Assembly: GCA_903857495.1 (NCBI GenBank)
Contig: CAIOFF010000017.1
Span: 1-64,000, forward strand
DNA from: an uncultured Holophagaceae bacterium
GTDB taxonomy: Bacteria; Acidobacteriota; Holophagae; Holophagales; Holophagaceae
DNA: 64,000 nucleotides
Direction of reading: 5' to 3'
Part shown: piece after piece, positions 51,303-60,312 of the stretch
Position numbering within the stretch: the stretch's first letter is position 1
How the letters are laid out: every line of letters starts with the position of its first letter
The notes under the pieces: generated by a model
Databases searched by the model: none
Told to the model about the DNA's origin: nothing
Seen by the model: only the letters and a program-made list of their open reading frames with translations
Program-made: the position numbers and the translations under genes

Positions 51303-52790
51303 TCAAGGATCGAAGGCGGCCGGGGGGAAGCTGCCCGCCAGCTCGGCCTGGCGTTCCCGCACGTTCCGGCGGAGCGTGGGCCAGCGGGGATGCGCCCGGA
51401 CCCGCGCCAGGAACGGCGAGGCCTCATACCAGTCGGCGCAGCTGAAGCCCTGCACGAAGGCCCGGGTGGCGCAGTCGATGCCGTGATCCGCATCGCCCAG
51501 CAGCGAGTAGGCCTCGGCTTCCTTGAAGGTCCACTCGCCGTCAGGGATCCGCAGCTTCCCACGGACCTCGTCCACCTCGTGCAGCAGCTGCAGACCTTCG
51601 TCCACCCGGCCCTCAAGGTAGGCCCGGTAGGCGCGGCACAGGTCGCGGAAGGGGATGGGCTCCATGGCCGGAGCGCTGCCCGCTGTCAGGAAGCCCAGGG
51701 CTGCTTCGCGCTGGCCCTGGAGCAGCGCGAAGTAGCCCTGGTAGAAGAAGGTGCTCGCGTCCTGGCGGAGGCTGCGGACCCGGAGGAGCTCCTGGCCGAA
51801 GGCTGCGTGGTCGCCAAGGTAGAGGTAGGTGGTCTCGGCGAACCAGGCCGAGGGCGAGGCCAGGTGGCCCAGCAGGTCATTGCGCCGGACCAGGGCCCGG
51901 CGGGCACCCTCCAGCAGGCCCGAGGTCCGGCTGGCGTAGGCCACGCCCAGGTAGAGGTCCGCGCTGCCCGGCCGCATGCGGATCGCCTCCTTGAGCAGGC
52001 GGAGGGCCGGGCTCTGATTGCCGGTGTCCGTCAGCATCAGGGACCAGAGAAAGGTCGCCCGGGGGTAGCCGGGTACGAGGTCCACGGCCTTCCGGAAGGC
52101 ATGGTGCGTCCGGGAGTTCAGGCCGACGCCCGCCTCCTCCGGGTTGACCCAGAGGCTGCGGTAGAGGTGGTCACCGAGGGCGGCCCAGGCCGTGGCGCAG
52201 CCCGGCTCCTCCTCGACCAGGTGCCAGGACTGCGGCAGGTGGCTCGACGCTGCGAGGTCATCGCCGATGGCGAGCCCTTCCAGCAGCAGCCAGAAGTTGC
52301 CGGGGGTGCGCGGCAGCAGCTCATTCAGCCGCCGCACCCGGGTCAGCAGGGGCCAGTGCTGGACGACATGGTCCATGGTCCTGGCGGGCTCCCGGGCGGG
52401 GGCCACGTCCGAGACCCAGGGCTGGGCCGCCAGCAGCCGGGCGACGGTGTTCCACTCCAGGCTCAAGGCCAGGAGGTCCTTGTCGCGCCGGCCCTGGAAC
52501 CGGAGCAGCCGCATGCCCGGAGGCAGCTGCTGCAGCTCGGAGGTCGAAGGCAGGCCTTTCCCGTGGGTGACGGTGGCCCCGGCGAGGATCTCCATGTAGT
52601 CCGAGAGCAGGGTCTCCAGACCGGGGCCGAGGTCCTTCCCCTGGCTGTCCAGGGGGGACCGCAGGATCAGCACCCGCTCGGCAGCGGGGGGCCGCAGCAG
52701 GGCAAAGCCCAGGCTGCCGAGGCCAAGCAGAAGCAGGCCCAGGAGGCCCAGGAGTCCGGCGCGGATCAGGGTGGGGCGGGGCGCCTGCAT
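51303..52790 (-). CDS. Membrane-anchored TPR-type protein
   Basis: A 495-residue protein. One hydrophobic helix (about residues 10-32, very Leu/Gly-rich) anchors it. Residues 35-140 may form a small alpha/beta domain, and from about residue 190 to the end there are repeated helix pairs of TPR type (PGYPRATFLWSLMLTDTGNQSPALRLLKEAIRMRPGSADLYLGVAYA and so on). No enzymatic signature. It sits between ffh (10 bases downstream of its stop region) and rpsP, where other genomes have no such gene. Confidence 0.75.
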   Translation of the reverse strand: MQAPRPTLIRAGLLGLLGLLLLGLGSLGFALLRPPAAERVLILRSPLDSQGKDLGPGLETLLSDYMEILAGATVTHGKGLPSTSELQQLPPGMRLLRFQGRRDKDLLALSLEWNTVARLLAAQPWVSDVAPAREPARTMDHVVQHWPLLTRVRRLNELLPRTPGNFWLLLEGLAIGDDLAASSHLPQSWHLVEEEPGCATAWAALGDHLYRSLWVNPEEAGVGLNSRTHHAFRKAVDLVPGYPRATFLWSLMLTDTGNQSPALRLLKEAIRMRPGSADLYLGVAYASRTSGLLEGARRALVRRNDLLGHLASPSAWFAETTYLYLGDHAAFGQELLRVRSLRQDASTFFYQGYFALLQGQREAALGFLTAGSAPAMEPIPFRDLCRAYRAYLEGRVDEGLQLLHEVDEVRGKLRIPDGEWTFKEAEAYSLLGDADHGIDCATRAFVQGFSCADWYEASPFLARVRAHPRWPTLRRNVRERQAELAGSFPPAAFDP

Positions 52791-52800
52791 GGCCGCAGCG

Positions 52801-54159
52801 TCAGAACGGAAGGTTGGGGGCGCCGCCCAGCTTGCCCATGCGCTGCATGCGGGCCATGAACTTGGGGTCGTTCATCTGACCCATGAGCTTCTTGGTCTCC
52901 ACGAACTGCTTGAGCAGCTGGTTGATCTCGCTCACGGGGCGGCCGCAGCCCGAGGCGATGCGGCGCTTGCGCTTGCCGTCCAGCAGGTTGTGGTTCGCAC
53001 GCTCGGCGGGGGTCATGGAGTTGATGATGGCTTCCAGGTGCTTGATGCGCTTGTCCGTGGCCACGCTCGCCAGCTGGTCCTTCATCTGGCCCAGGCCCGG
53101 CAGCATGCCGAGGATCTTGTTCATGGAGCCCAGCTTCTGGACCTGCTGGAACTGCTTGCGCATGTCCTCGAGGGTGAACTGGTTCTTGGCCATGCGCTTG
53201 GCCATGACCTCCGCTTCCTTCTCGTCGATGCGGTCCTTGGCGTGCTCGATGAGGCTCAGCACGTCGCCCATGCCGAGGATGCGCTGGGCCATGCGGTCGG
53301 GATGGAAGCGTTGGAAGTCCTCCAGCTTCTCGCCCTCGCCCACGAACTTGAGGGGGCGGCCCGTGGCCTGCTTGATGCTGAAGGCCGCGCCACCGCGGGT
53401 GTCGCCGTCGGTCTTGGTGAGCACCACACCGGTGATGCCCAGCTTCTCGTGGAAGGCCGTGGCGCTGCGGACCGCGTCCTGGCCCGTCATGGCATCGGCC
53501 ACGAAGAGGATCTCATCGGGCGAAGTGGCGCCCTTGATGCGGGCCAGCTCCTCCATGAGGCCTTCGTCCAGGTGGAGGCGGCCCGCGGTGTCCAGCACCA
53601 CCACATCCCAGCCCTTGAGCCGGGCCTCGGCCACCGCCGCGGCGCAGATGGCCACGGGATCCGTTTCCGTGGTGCGGAAGGAGGGCACGCCGGCGTCCCT
53701 GGCCACCACGTGGAGCTGCTCGATGGCCGCGGGCCGGTAGACGTCCGCGGGTACCAGCAGGGGCGAGCGGCCCAGCTTCTTGAGGAACAGCGCCAGCTTG
53801 CCGCAGGTGGTGGTCTTGCCCGCCCCCTGCAGGCCCACCATCATCACCACCGTCGGTGGGTGGGTGGCGAAGGTGATGGGATGCTCGGGGGCCTGGCCGC
53901 CCATGATCTCCACCAGCTCGCGGTGGACGATGTCGATGAAGGCCTGGGTGGGATTCAGTCCCTGCAGCACCTCGGCGCCCAGCGCCTTCTCCTTCACCCG
54001 CTGCAGGAAGGTGCGGGCCACGCTCACATGGACGTCGGCCTCGAGCAGGGCCATGCGCACTTCGCGGAGCACGCCCTCCAGATTGGCTTCCGTCAGCTTG
54101 GACTGGCCCCGGAGGGCCTTCATCGCCTGGCTGAGCTTCTGGGTAAGGCTGTCGAACAT
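52801..54159 (-). CDS. ffh: Signal recognition particle protein Ffh
   Basis: A 452-residue GTPase that with 4.5S RNA brings nascent membrane proteins to FtsY. The N domain spans residues 1-90. The G motifs are GLQGAGKTTT (109-118), DTAGRLH and TKTDGDTRGGAA. The Met-rich M domain (about 330-445, with the SGCGRPVSEINQLLKQF helix) binds signal peptide and RNA. The ATG at 54159 follows GAGGT. The 4.5S RNA gene itself was not found in the window. Confidence 0.97.
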   Translation of the reverse strand: MFDSLTQKLSQAMKALRGQSKLTEANLEGVLREVRMALLEADVHVSVARTFLQRVKEKALGAEVLQGLNPTQAFIDIVHRELVEIMGGQAPEHPITFATHPPTVVMMVGLQGAGKTTTCGKLALFLKKLGRSPLLVPADVYRPAAIEQLHVVARDAGVPSFRTTETDPVAICAAAVAEARLKGWDVVVLDTAGRLHLDEGLMEELARIKGATSPDEILFVADAMTGQDAVRSATAFHEKLGITGVVLTKTDGDTRGGAAFSIKQATGRPLKFVGEGEKLEDFQRFHPDRMAQRILGMGDVLSLIEHAKDRIDEKEAEVMAKRMAKNQFTLEDMRKQFQQVQKLGSMNKILGMLPGLGQMKDQLASVATDKRIKHLEAIINSMTPAERANHNLLDGKRKRRIASGCGRPVSEINQLLKQFVETKKLMGQMNDPKFMARMQRMGKLGGAPNLPF

Positions 54160-54267
54160 GGGACCTCGGCGGAGTGCAACCTCCCATCTTAACGGGCTCC
54201 GGGGAATCCCGAATCCGGTCTCACCAGGCAAGAGACGCTGTCGCAACACAAAATTTGGCGCATAATC

Positions 54268-54284
54268 TTGACCAACGGAGTCAA
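54268..54284 (+). promoter_or_regulatory. Candidate operator TTGAC-N7-GTCAA upstream of YyaL-type gene
   Basis: A perfect 5-bp inverted repeat, TTGAC and GTCAA, spaced by seven bases, lies five bases before the ATG at 54289 and directly after a CATAAT box (54261-54266) that could be a -10. The right half overlaps the ribosome site region (GGAG), so binding could also affect translation. It shares CATAATCTTGAC with the site at 47754-47770. Confidence 0.45.
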
Positions 54285-54288
54285 GTTC

Positions 54289-56301
54289 ATGCCCAACGGT
54301 CTGGCCGACAGCCTCAGTCCCTACCTCCTGCAGCACGCCCACAATCCCGTGGACTGGCAGCCCTGGGGGGAAGCGGCCCTGGCGCGGGCCCGGGCGGAGC
54401 AGAAGCCGATCTTCCTGAGCATCGGCTACAGCGCCTGCCACTGGTGCCATGTCATGGAGCGGGAGAGCTTCGAGAACCAGGCCGTGGCCGAGGTGCTCAA
54501 CGCGCACTTCGTGAGCATCAAGGTGGACCGCGAGGAGCGGCCGGACCTGGACGACCTCTACATGGACGCGGTGCAGGCCCTCACGGGCCGGGGCGGCTGG
54601 CCCATGAGCGTCTGGCTGACCCCGGACCTGGAGCCCTTCCACGCGGGCACCTACTTCCCACCCCAGTCGAGGGGGGGCATGCCCGGCTTCCTGCCGCTGC
54701 TTACGCGCATCGCCCAGGTGTGGCAGGAGGACCGGACGGGCCTGGTCGCCCAGGCGGCCAGTCTGGCGGCGGAGCTGCGTCGGCAGGCGGAGGTTCAGGC
54801 GGGCGCGGAGCTGCCGGGCTGGCCAGTCATCGAGACCGCCCTGGCCCAGCTGCGGAAGGCCTTCGATGGCCGCTGGGGCGGGTTCGGACCCGCACCCAAG
54901 TTCCCCGCGCACCTGGCCGTGGAGCTGCTCCTGGCCCGGGGCGTTCCCGGGGACCGGGCCCTGGCGACCCGCACCCTTGACGCCATGTGGGAGGGCGGGA
55001 TGTTCGACCACCTGGGCGGCGGCTTCGCCCGCTACAGCGTGGACGGCCAGTGGCTGGTGCCCCACTTCGAGAAGATGCTCTACGACAACGCCCAGCTCGC
55101 CAGCTGCTACCTGACGGCCTGCCAGGCCACGGGGGAGCCCCGCTATGGGCAGGTGGCTCGGGAGACGCTGGACTACCTGCTGCGGGACCTCCGGGATCCC
55201 AGCGGAGGCTTCCACGCCAGCGAGGATGCGGACAGCGAGGGCGAGGAGGGCCGGTTCTACGTCTTCACGCCGGAGGACGTCCATGCGGCCCTGGGATTTT
55301 CTGATGGCGAGCGGTTCTGCGCGGCCTACGGCATCACCGAGGGGGGCAGCTTCGAGCATGGCCGCAGCGTGGTCCACCGCTTCTCGGCCCCCGCGGGCGC
55401 GGTCCTGCCCGAGGCCGAGGACCGGCGGCTGCGGGAGCGGCTGCGCCTCTGGCGGGATCAGCGGGTCCGGCCCGCGAAGGATGACAAGGTGCTGGCCGCC
55501 TGGAACGGGCTGGCCCTGACCGCCCTCGCCCGGGGCTTCCAGGTGCTGGGGGACCTCCGCTACCTCGAGGCGGCCCAGGCCTGTGCCGGCTTCCTGCGCC
55601 GGGAACTCTGGCGCGAGGGGCAGCTGCTGCGGGTCTGGCGCCGGGGCGCGGCCCACACCCCCGGCTTCCTCGAGGACTTGGCGGCGGTGGCGGACGGGCT
55701 GGTGGATCTCTACGAGGCGGACTTCAACCCCGCCTGGCTGCGCTGGGCCGGGGCCCTCGCCGAAGACCTCCTCTCTCAGTTCCAGGACCCCGACGGCGGT
55801 GGCTTCCACAGCACCCGGGCGGGGGCGGTGGACCTGCTCTTCCGCCAGAAGCCGGGCTACGACCAGGCCCTGCCCAGCGGCAACACCCTGGCGGCGCGGG
55901 CGCTTCTGCGGCTCTCCCGGCACCTCCAGCGGGAGGACTTCCGGGCCGCCGCGGAAGGCACCCTGCAGAGCTTCGGCCCCCTGCTGACCCGGGCTCCCCG
56001 GGCCTTCCTGGGCCTGCTGGGCGTGCTGGACACGGTCCTGCGGGATCCACTGGAGGTGACCATTGCAGGCGCGCCCTCCGACCCGGAGGTGGCCGAGCTG
56101 CTCCGGGAAGTGCACCGCCGCCACCTGCCGGGGCGAGTCCTCTCGGCGGCGGCAGAGCAGGGCCTGCCCCTGCACCAGGGCCGCGGGGCGCAGCCAGGTC
56201 GGGTCCAGGCCTATGTGTGCCGGGGCCGGGTCTGCGCGGCCCCGGTCACCGGCGCCGCCGAGCTGGCGGCCCTTCTGGAGGCCCCGCCAGGGGCGGTCTG
56301 A
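54289..56301 (+). CDS. YyaL-type thioredoxin-domain protein (DUF255)
   Basis: A 670-residue protein. Residues 5-165 are the thioredoxin-like DUF255 domain ([23 protein letters not shown], then SACHWCHVM with Cys50 and Cys53). The rest is an (alpha/alpha)6 barrel like six-hairpin glycosidases and epimerases ([34 protein letters not shown]). The role is not settled in bacteria; a protein-thiol or N-acyl-sugar role has been suggested for relatives. It is the only gene of its transcription unit on this strand. Confidence 0.92.
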   Translation: MPNGLADSLSPYLLQHAHNPVDWQPWGEAALARARAEQKPIFLSIGYSACHWCHVMERESFENQAVAEVLNAHFVSIKVDREERPDLDDLYMDAVQALTGRGGWPMSVWLTPDLEPFHAGTYFPPQSRGGMPGFLPLLTRIAQVWQEDRTGLVAQAASLAAELRRQAEVQAGAELPGWPVIETALAQLRKAFDGRWGGFGPAPKFPAHLAVELLLARGVPGDRALATRTLDAMWEGGMFDHLGGGFARYSVDGQWLVPHFEKMLYDNAQLASCYLTACQATGEPRYGQVARETLDYLLRDLRDPSGGFHASEDADSEGEEGRFYVFTPEDVHAALGFSDGERFCAAYGITEGGSFEHGRSVVHRFSAPAGAVLPEAEDRRLRERLRLWRDQRVRPAKDDKVLAAWNGLALTALARGFQVLGDLRYLEAAQACAGFLRRELWREGQLLRVWRRGAAHTPGFLEDLAAVADGLVDLYEADFNPAWLRWAGALAEDLLSQFQDPDGGGFHSTRAGAVDLLFRQKPGYDQALPSGNTLAARALLRLSRHLQREDFRAAAEGTLQSFGPLLTRAPRAFLGLLGVLDTVLRDPLEVTIAGAPSDPEVAELLREVHRRHLPGRVLSAAAEQGLPLHQGRGAQPGRVQAYVCRGRVCAAPVTGAAELAALLEAPPGAV

Positions 56302-56405
56302 CCACCCTCAGCGGCCGGGCGGTTAGACTGGCACTGGGTACGAGTCCTCTGGGGAGGGAAGCTGGATCATCCTGAGCCGCCGGGGCCTCTCTGGAGGAGA
56401 CCGCC

Positions 56406-58133
56406 ATGAAGACGTTCGGGTTCAAGATTGATCCCCTGACCGGTGAGGACTACTACGAGGTCTACGTACGCGGCAGGCAGCTGCTGAACGACTCACACCT
56501 GAACAAGGGCTCGGCCTTCACCAAGGAGGAGCGTCTGAGTCTTGGCCTGGACGGCATGCTGCGCACGGGCATCGGCTCTCTCAGCACCCAGGTGGACCGG
56601 GTCTACGAGGCCTACCAGCGCAAGCCGGACGACCTGGAGCGCTACATCTACCTCTCGGGCCTGCAGGACCGCAGCGAGCCGCTGTTCTACCGGCTGCTGC
56701 TGGACCACCTCGAGGAGATGGTGCCCATCGTCTACACGCCCACCGTGGGCCAGGCCTGCATGCAGCTGAGCCACATCCAGCGGCGCTATCGCGGCATCTA
56801 CATCACGCCGAAGAACATCGCCAACATCGACCAGATCTTCCAGGGGCTGTCCCAGCCGCAGGTGAACCTCATCGTGGTGACCGATGGCGAGCGCATCCTG
56901 GGCCTGGGCGATCTGGGCTCGGACGGCATGGGCATCTCCGTGGGCAAGGTCAGCCTCTACGTGGCCGCCGGCGGCGTGCATCCCGCCGTGTGCCTAGCCA
57001 TCTGCCTGGATGTCGGCACCAACAACACCCGCCTGCTGGAGGACCCGCTCTACCTGGGCGTCCGCCGGCCCCGTCTGCGCGGCGCGGAGTACGAGGACGT
57101 GGTGGAGAAGTTCATCCTGGGCGTGAAGCGCAACTTCCCGAGTGCCCTGCTGCAGTGGGAGGACTTCGCCAAGCAGACTGCCTTCAAGAACCTGGACCGC
57201 TACCGGGAGCGCATCCTCTCCTTCAATGACGACATCCAGGGCACGGGCTCCACGGCCCTGGCGGCCCTGATGACGGCCATGCGCATCAAGAAGAGCCGCT
57301 TCCAGGACGAGCGCTACGTCATCGTGGGCATGGGCCAGGCCGGCACGGGCATCGCCATGAACATCCGCGCCGCCCTGAAGCAGGAGGGCCTCTCCGACGA
57401 GGCCGCGCGCAAGCTCATCTACGCCGTGGACATGCAGGGCCTGCTGCTGGAGGGCGATCCCCTGCTGGAGGGCCCCCAGGAGCCTGTGGCCCAGCGGCGC
57501 GCCGCCGTGGACGGCTGGCAGCTGGATGACCCCTCCCACATCGGGCTGCAGGATGTGATCCGCAATGCCCATCCCTCGGTGCTCATCGGTGTCACGGCCC
57601 AGCCCGGCCTCTTCAGCGAGGCTATCCTGGCGGAGACCGCCAAGCACTCCGAGCGCCCCGTCGTCCTGGCCCTGTCCAATCCCACGCACAAGTGCGAGTG
57701 CACGCCCGAGGCCGTCTGGAAGGCCACGGACGGCAAGGGCCTGGTGGCCACCGGGAGCCCCTTCGATCCCGTGGACTGGAAGGGCCACAAGCTCCTCTCT
57801 TCCCAGTGCAACAACATGTATATCTTCCCGGGCGTGGGCCTGGGCGCCCTGGTCTGCAAGGCCTCCCGCGTCACGGACGGCATGTTCCTGGCCGGCAGCA
57901 AGGCGATCAGCGAGTTCGTGACCCCCGCCCAGGAGGACATGGGCCTGCTGCTGCCTGAGATGAAGGACATCCGGGCCGTCTCCGCCGCCGTGGCCAAGGC
58001 CGTGGGCATCGAGGCCCGCGACTCGGGGCTGGGTCGCCTCATCGACGACGAACAGCTGGAAGGGATTGTCTCCCGGGCCCAGTGGGTGCCGAAATACGCC
58101 TCCTACCGTCCGGGAACCGCTCCCCGGGACTAG
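56406..58133 (+). CDS. NAD-dependent malic enzyme
   Basis: A 575-residue oxidative decarboxylase that makes pyruvate, CO2 and NADH from malate. It has the long form of the MaeA/SfcA or eukaryotic type: YTPTVGQACM (residues 110-119), the catalytic region TDGERILGLGDLGSDGMGIS, the FNDDIQGTG metal loop and the GMGQAGTG NAD site are intact. It would feed pyruvate to acetyl-CoA or gluconeogenesis, for which glpX is also in this window. The ATG at 56406 follows GGAGGA. Confidence 0.93.
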   Translation: MKTFGFKIDPLTGEDYYEVYVRGRQLLNDSHLNKGSAFTKEERLSLGLDGMLRTGIGSLSTQVDRVYEAYQRKPDDLERYIYLSGLQDRSEPLFYRLLLDHLEEMVPIVYTPTVGQACMQLSHIQRRYRGIYITPKNIANIDQIFQGLSQPQVNLIVVTDGERILGLGDLGSDGMGISVGKVSLYVAAGGVHPAVCLAICLDVGTNNTRLLEDPLYLGVRRPRLRGAEYEDVVEKFILGVKRNFPSALLQWEDFAKQTAFKNLDRYRERILSFNDDIQGTGSTALAALMTAMRIKKSRFQDERYVIVGMGQAGTGIAMNIRAALKQEGLSDEAARKLIYAVDMQGLLLEGDPLLEGPQEPVAQRRAAVDGWQLDDPSHIGLQDVIRNAHPSVLIGVTAQPGLFSEAILAETAKHSERPVVLALSNPTHKCECTPEAVWKATDGKGLVATGSPFDPVDWKGHKLLSSQCNNMYIFPGVGLGALVCKASRVTDGMFLAGSKAISEFVTPAQEDMGLLLPEMKDIRAVSAAVAKAVGIEARDSGLGRLIDDEQLEGIVSRAQWVPKYASYRPGTAPRD

Positions 58134-58598
58134 CCGCCAAACATCTTTCCCGTCCCCCCTTGAGGAAGCCACGCAGGGACCTATGCTGGGGCCGGGAAGA
58201 GGCTCTCTTTCCTCCCGCGGGGCGACCGTTCACGCCAGCCCCTTCCGGCCCGAGTACCTCCAGGCCGCGACCTCTGGGCACCCTTCGGGGTGCCCTTTTT
58301 GGGTCAGACGGGCAGGTTGCTCACGTGGGCAGCCCTAGCGCGGAATGAGGGGTTCCCGCGAGGACGGGCGGCAGGGCCAGAGCCTTGAGCCAGGCGGACG
58401 GCCGCATGCGAATCCTCCCTCGCGTCGAAGCGCAGCGGGGAACTCTTTCTCAATCTCACGAATCAGCATTTGGGCCCATTGCTGCAACAGGCGAATGGGC
58501 GGGTCGAAGAAGAAAACGGCCAAGTTGGCTTGGATAGATCTTCCAGCGAGGGCAGCTCCCCATAAAATCCTGGACAGAGAAAAATGGGATTAATTCGG
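58134..58598. other. Long intergenic stretch after malic enzyme gene
   Basis: Apart from the terminator at 58276-58300, I see no gene here. Two short frames (58335-58523 minus; 58345-58593 plus) are open but have no ribosome site and no recognised product. Base composition falls towards AT from 58440 to the promoter at 58599. Confidence 0.5.
58276..58300 (+). terminator. Rho-independent terminator
   Basis: GGGCACCC and GGGTGCCC form a perfect 8-bp stem with a TTCG loop, followed by TTTTT. It lies 142 bases after the malic enzyme gene. Confidence 0.9.
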
Positions 58599-58627
58599 TT
58601 GACGGGTAGGTAATCAAGGGGTTTATG
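58599..58627 (+). promoter_or_regulatory. Promoter of exported protein gene at 58673
   Basis: TTGACG (-35), a 17-base spacer and TTTATG (-10) lie about 46 bases before the start codon. The -35 matches the consensus in five of six positions. Confidence 0.5.
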
Positions 58628-58672
58628 CTGGCAGACACTTTCCAACCCCATCCCCCCATAAGGAGAAGTGCC

Positions 58673-60289
58673 ATGCCTAGGCCTCAGGGCGGCTGTTCCC
58701 GTCTGTCTGTGTTCACGCTCCTCCTGGCCGCGGCGGCGCTGCCTGCCCTGGGACAAGGAATGGTTCCGCCACCGTCCCCGAATCAGCCCAAGGGCGCTCT
58801 GTCTCCCCTCTCCAACGCCCGGGCGATCCGGCTGGCGCCGGGGGTCGCGACCATCGCCCGGGCCATGCCGGCGGTCCAACCCCTGCACGCCAATGCTGTG
58901 CTGGAGGACATCAAGCGCATCCCGATTCCCCACCAGCCCTTCCAGCTGATCGACCCCAAGACCCGGAAGATTGTCGGCCCCAGCGACAACATCACGCTGC
59001 CCGATGGCCGCGTGGTGCCCGCCGGTGCCTACTACAAGGAGCTGAACGCCCTGGAAGCCTGGCTGAACGGCGCCGGGCACACCCTCAAGACCAAGGATGC
59101 CCTGCCGGTGCTGCGGCGGACGGCGGTCAATGTCTCGCTGCTGAACACCCAGTCCAGCAAGATCGGCACCTTCCACAAGGTGCTGCCCAAGGTCGATCTG
59201 CAGCGCATCAAGCCGACCGCCGGGGCTGCCCCCATCGGCAGCCAGATCCAGAGCATGGTCTCCCAGGGGGATGCCCAGAAACTGGGCCTGAGCCCCCAGC
59301 AGTATCAGGACGGACTCAGGAGCCTGACCGGCGCGAACCTCACCAGCGTCGCACCGGGCCACATGGCCCAGGCGGCCGTCGCGCCCCTCTTCAAGCCGGC
59401 CGGCACCAAGCTCAACGCGGCGGTCGCGGCCATCAAGGTCCGCAAGCCGATCCATCAGACCTACCCCTTCGACTTCGAAGTGGGCAGTGCGGGCACCTTC
59501 CAGGCCTACCTGCGCGGGAAGGGCACCATCGATGGCGAGGTCTTCGCCGTCTCCACGCCGCCCACCAAGGATGACCTCGAGAACAGCGAGAGCCACTTCG
59601 CCTTCCACGGCGATGCCACCGCTGGGGGGGCGGTCTTCAACCAGAGCTTCACCCTGGCGACGGCCACGGCGGACTTCACCTCCTCGGCCAAATCCAATTC
59701 CGCCAAGATGGACATCTCCGTCCTCGGACAGAGCATCTTCCACCTGAGTGAGTCCGCCCCCGCCAAGTGGGAGAAGAGCCAGAAGTACTCCAAGGGCTGC
59801 GATGTCCACACGAGCATTCCCGTGCCCATCGGACCCCTCACCCTTACCGTGAAGCTGGGAGTGCAGGGCGAAGCCGGTCTCGAGTACGGCGTGGGTCTCT
59901 ACGGGGGCCTGCCCATGGTGCGCGCCTGGGTGGATCCCTACGTCCACAGCAGTGTCTACGCCCAGGCTGGCATCGGCATCGGTGGGGACTGGCTGGGCCT
60001 CTCCGCCGGAGTGGGTGCCAACATGACCCTCCTGAACAACGACCTGTCGATCTCCGGGGAGGCCGGTGTGTACTGGTTCTTCGCCTTCGGCATCAAGGAG
60101 AAGCTCGTGGTCCACAACAAGCTGGAGATGCTCAGCGGCCGGGTCTACGCCTTCGTCACCTTCGGACACCCCTGCATTCCGGATGTCTGGAATGCCTGCC
60201 CCAGCACCCTCACGGTGGACCTCTGGAGCTGGCCCGGCCTCAAGCTGGAGGGTGACCTCTTCGCCCTGGACCTGTCCCGACCCCTGTAG
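58673..60289 (+). CDS. Large exported beta-rich protein, unknown function
   Basis: A 538-residue protein with a signal peptide (residues 1-27, ending ALG). The first half is mixed with Pro-rich segments; residues 250-538 are long runs of beta strands (DFEVGSAGTFQAYLRGKGTIDGEVFAV, then LTLTVKLGVQGEAGLEYGVGLYGGLPM, GIGIGGDWLGLSAGVGANMTLLNNDLSISGEAG), which could be a beta-barrel or a large sandwich. The final residues are hydrophobic with aromatic positions but do not end in Phe. The ATG follows AAGGAG. Not recognised. Confidence 0.78.
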   Translation: MPRPQGGCSRLSVFTLLLAAAALPALGQGMVPPPSPNQPKGALSPLSNARAIRLAPGVATIARAMPAVQPLHANAVLEDIKRIPIPHQPFQLIDPKTRKIVGPSDNITLPDGRVVPAGAYYKELNALEAWLNGAGHTLKTKDALPVLRRTAVNVSLLNTQSSKIGTFHKVLPKVDLQRIKPTAGAAPIGSQIQSMVSQGDAQKLGLSPQQYQDGLRSLTGANLTSVAPGHMAQAAVAPLFKPAGTKLNAAVAAIKVRKPIHQTYPFDFEVGSAGTFQAYLRGKGTIDGEVFAVSTPPTKDDLENSESHFAFHGDATAGGAVFNQSFTLATATADFTSSAKSNSAKMDISVLGQSIFHLSESAPAKWEKSQKYSKGCDVHTSIPVPIGPLTLTVKLGVQGEAGLEYGVGLYGGLPMVRAWVDPYVHSSVYAQAGIGIGGDWLGLSAGVGANMTLLNNDLSISGEAGVYWFFAFGIKEKLVVHNKLEMLSGRVYAFVTFGHPCIPDVWNACPSTLTVDLWSWPGLKLEGDLFALDLSRPL

Positions 60290-60312
60290 CCGCGTCCGCA
60301 AGCCCCCTCTGT

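Noticed and set aside
52801-56175. A 1,124-codon minus-strand frame
   Set aside because: Only its C-terminal 452 residues (Ffh, from 54159) are real. The rest is antisense to the YyaL-type gene and lacks any domain.
58335-58523. A 62-codon minus-strand frame after the malic enzyme
   Set aside because: No ribosome site, no known motif, and an unlikely hydrophobic start; possibly a remnant, but there is no evidence for a gene.
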